Notes under the pieces: generated by a model
What the model was told of the DNA's origin: nothing
Seen by the model: the letters and a program-made list of their open reading frames with translations, nothing else
Database searches by the model: none
In this document: positions 63,536 to 64,000 of the stretch, one piece after another
How positions within the stretch are numbered: position 1 is the stretch's first letter
Layout: each line of letters opens with the position of its first letter
DNA from: Pelagomonas calceolata
Lineage: Eukaryota > Sar > Pelagophyceae > Pelagomonadales > Pelagomonadaceae
Assembly: GCA_918797485.1 (NCBI GenBank)
Contig: CAKKNE010000005.1
Coordinates: 4,960,001-5,024,000, forward strand
Direction of reading: 5' to 3'
DNA length: 64,000 nt
Translations under genes and position numbers: made by a program

Positions 63536-64000
63536 ATGGCCCAGCAGACGCCGACCTCCAACAGCGTCAAAGCCTTACGGGCAAGAGGCGACCAGGTCTG
63601 GGCGCGCATGCCGAAATGCAACGCCGAGTTCTTCCGCTTGACGTATGGTGCTTTAGTGGTGCAACTGGTCGAGGACTGCGATGATATCAAAGAAGTGAAC
63701 GACAAACTCCTTTCTATGGGGGTGTCTATCGGTACTCGTATAATAGACGAGTTCCTCGCCAAGAGCAACCAAAGGGAGCCGTGCAAATCCTTCGAGGAGA
63801 CCTGCGAGGTCGTCGGGCGCGTCGCCTTCAAGATGTTTTTAGGGGTCGAGGCCGATGTGAGGAATTGGAACGAGGATAAATCAAGGTGTTCGCTCGTGTT
63901 CCCCGAGAACCCCCTGAACGAGAACGTGGAGCTGCCGCCGGGCAAGAACTTCCTCTACTCAAATATTATTTGCGGCGCGATTCGAGGCGCCTTGGAGCAG
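63536..64000 (+). CDS. BET3: TRAPP complex subunit Bet3/TRAPPC3 (3' partial)
   Basis: 155 residues are visible from the ATG at 63536 and the frame runs off the right edge. Bet3 is the core, palmitoylated subunit of TRAPP complexes that tether ER-to-Golgi vesicles and activate Rab1. The match is clear: CNAEFFRLTYGALVVQLVEDC, NDKLLSMGVSIGTRIIDEFLAKS, SLVFPENPLNENVELPPGK and FLYSNIICGAIRGALEQ. Only the last few tens of residues are missing. A cysteine lies in the acylation region (EDCDD). Confidence 0.93.
   Translation, partial: MAQQTPTSNSVKALRARGDQVWARMPKCNAEFFRLTYGALVVQLVEDCDDIKEVNDKLLSMGVSIGTRIIDEFLAKSNQREPCKSFEETCEVVGRVAFKMFLGVEADVRNWNEDKSRCSLVFPENPLNENVELPPGKNFLYSNIICGAIRGALEQ

Noticed and set aside
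1-64000. tRNA, rRNA or snRNA genes
   Set aside because: I looked for T-loop-like GGTTCGA signatures and long conserved rRNA stretches and saw none; a covariance-model search would be needed to exclude small RNAs.

Overview
The window looks like nuclear DNA from a compact, very GC-rich eukaryotic alga, most likely a pelagophyte stramenopile such as Aureococcus anophagefferens or a close relative. The gene content supports this: centrosomin-type, Nuf2, RNase P p30, TRAPP Bet3, ERCC1, MYND and SANT/CW-finger genes sit beside genes for plastid proteins with bipartite leaders (one has the heterokont-style ASFAP motif), including a nuclear copy of psaF. Short non-autonomous DNA elements also behave as spliceosomal introns (introners), as described for Aureococcus. 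The species name is inference; no rRNA or organelle marker is present.

Layout. 1-12.4 kb: end of a carrier-like gene, a RanBP2-finger protein, Mpv17/PMP22, an ICME-like esterase, a PP1-inhibitor-2-like protein, two unknown genes, a cysteine-pair protein, ERCC1 and a coiled-coil gene with an 86-bp introner. 12.4-15.4 kb: gene-poor DNA ending in a 142-bp minisatellite (about 12 copies) that runs into the 3' end of a SANT/CW-zinc-finger gene (15.4-18.8 kb, two introners). 19.5-25.5 kb: FAD amine-oxidase-like enzyme (one introner), GT8 glycosyltransferase, truncated Grc3/NOL9, unknown basic protein. 26.6-34.6 kb: an unusual Hsp110-TPR protein, two paralogous small-domain genes (one with an ASCH domain and an introner), and a membrane-anchored JmjC/cupin-sulfotransferase fusion. 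34.6-46.5 kb: RNase P p30, DUF1995 plastid protein (two introners), plastid phosphate translocator, Sec14-like, small plastid membrane protein, PsaF, CM1/centrosomin-like, NifU-like, lumenal protein, glyoxalase II. 46.6-64 kb: PP1-docking candidate, Nuf2, lipid-anchored nucleoside hydrolase, large MYND protein, voltage-sensor/ankyrin protein, acyl-CoA dehydrogenase, coiled-coil protein, TPR remnant, tail-anchored protein, start of Bet3.

Two genome-wide signals stand out. (1) At least seven introners share terminal inverted repeats (CTGTGTGGAAATCAA). Most have about 8-bp target duplications. In each case the 5' GT lies in the target duplication and the 3' AG is the element end, so removing element plus one duplication restores the frame. 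They work in both orientations. (2) A roughly 23-bp near-palindromic motif (CTAGTGTCTTAC, 2-4 nt, CCGCTAGC) occurs 16 times. Every copy lies in an upstream region, mostly between divergent genes and about 100-270 bp from the predicted ATGs, so it is a strong candidate for a bidirectional core-promoter element.

Genes are mostly single-exon and arranged as divergent pairs. GC-rich codon use creates many long antisense shadow ORFs, which are not annotated.
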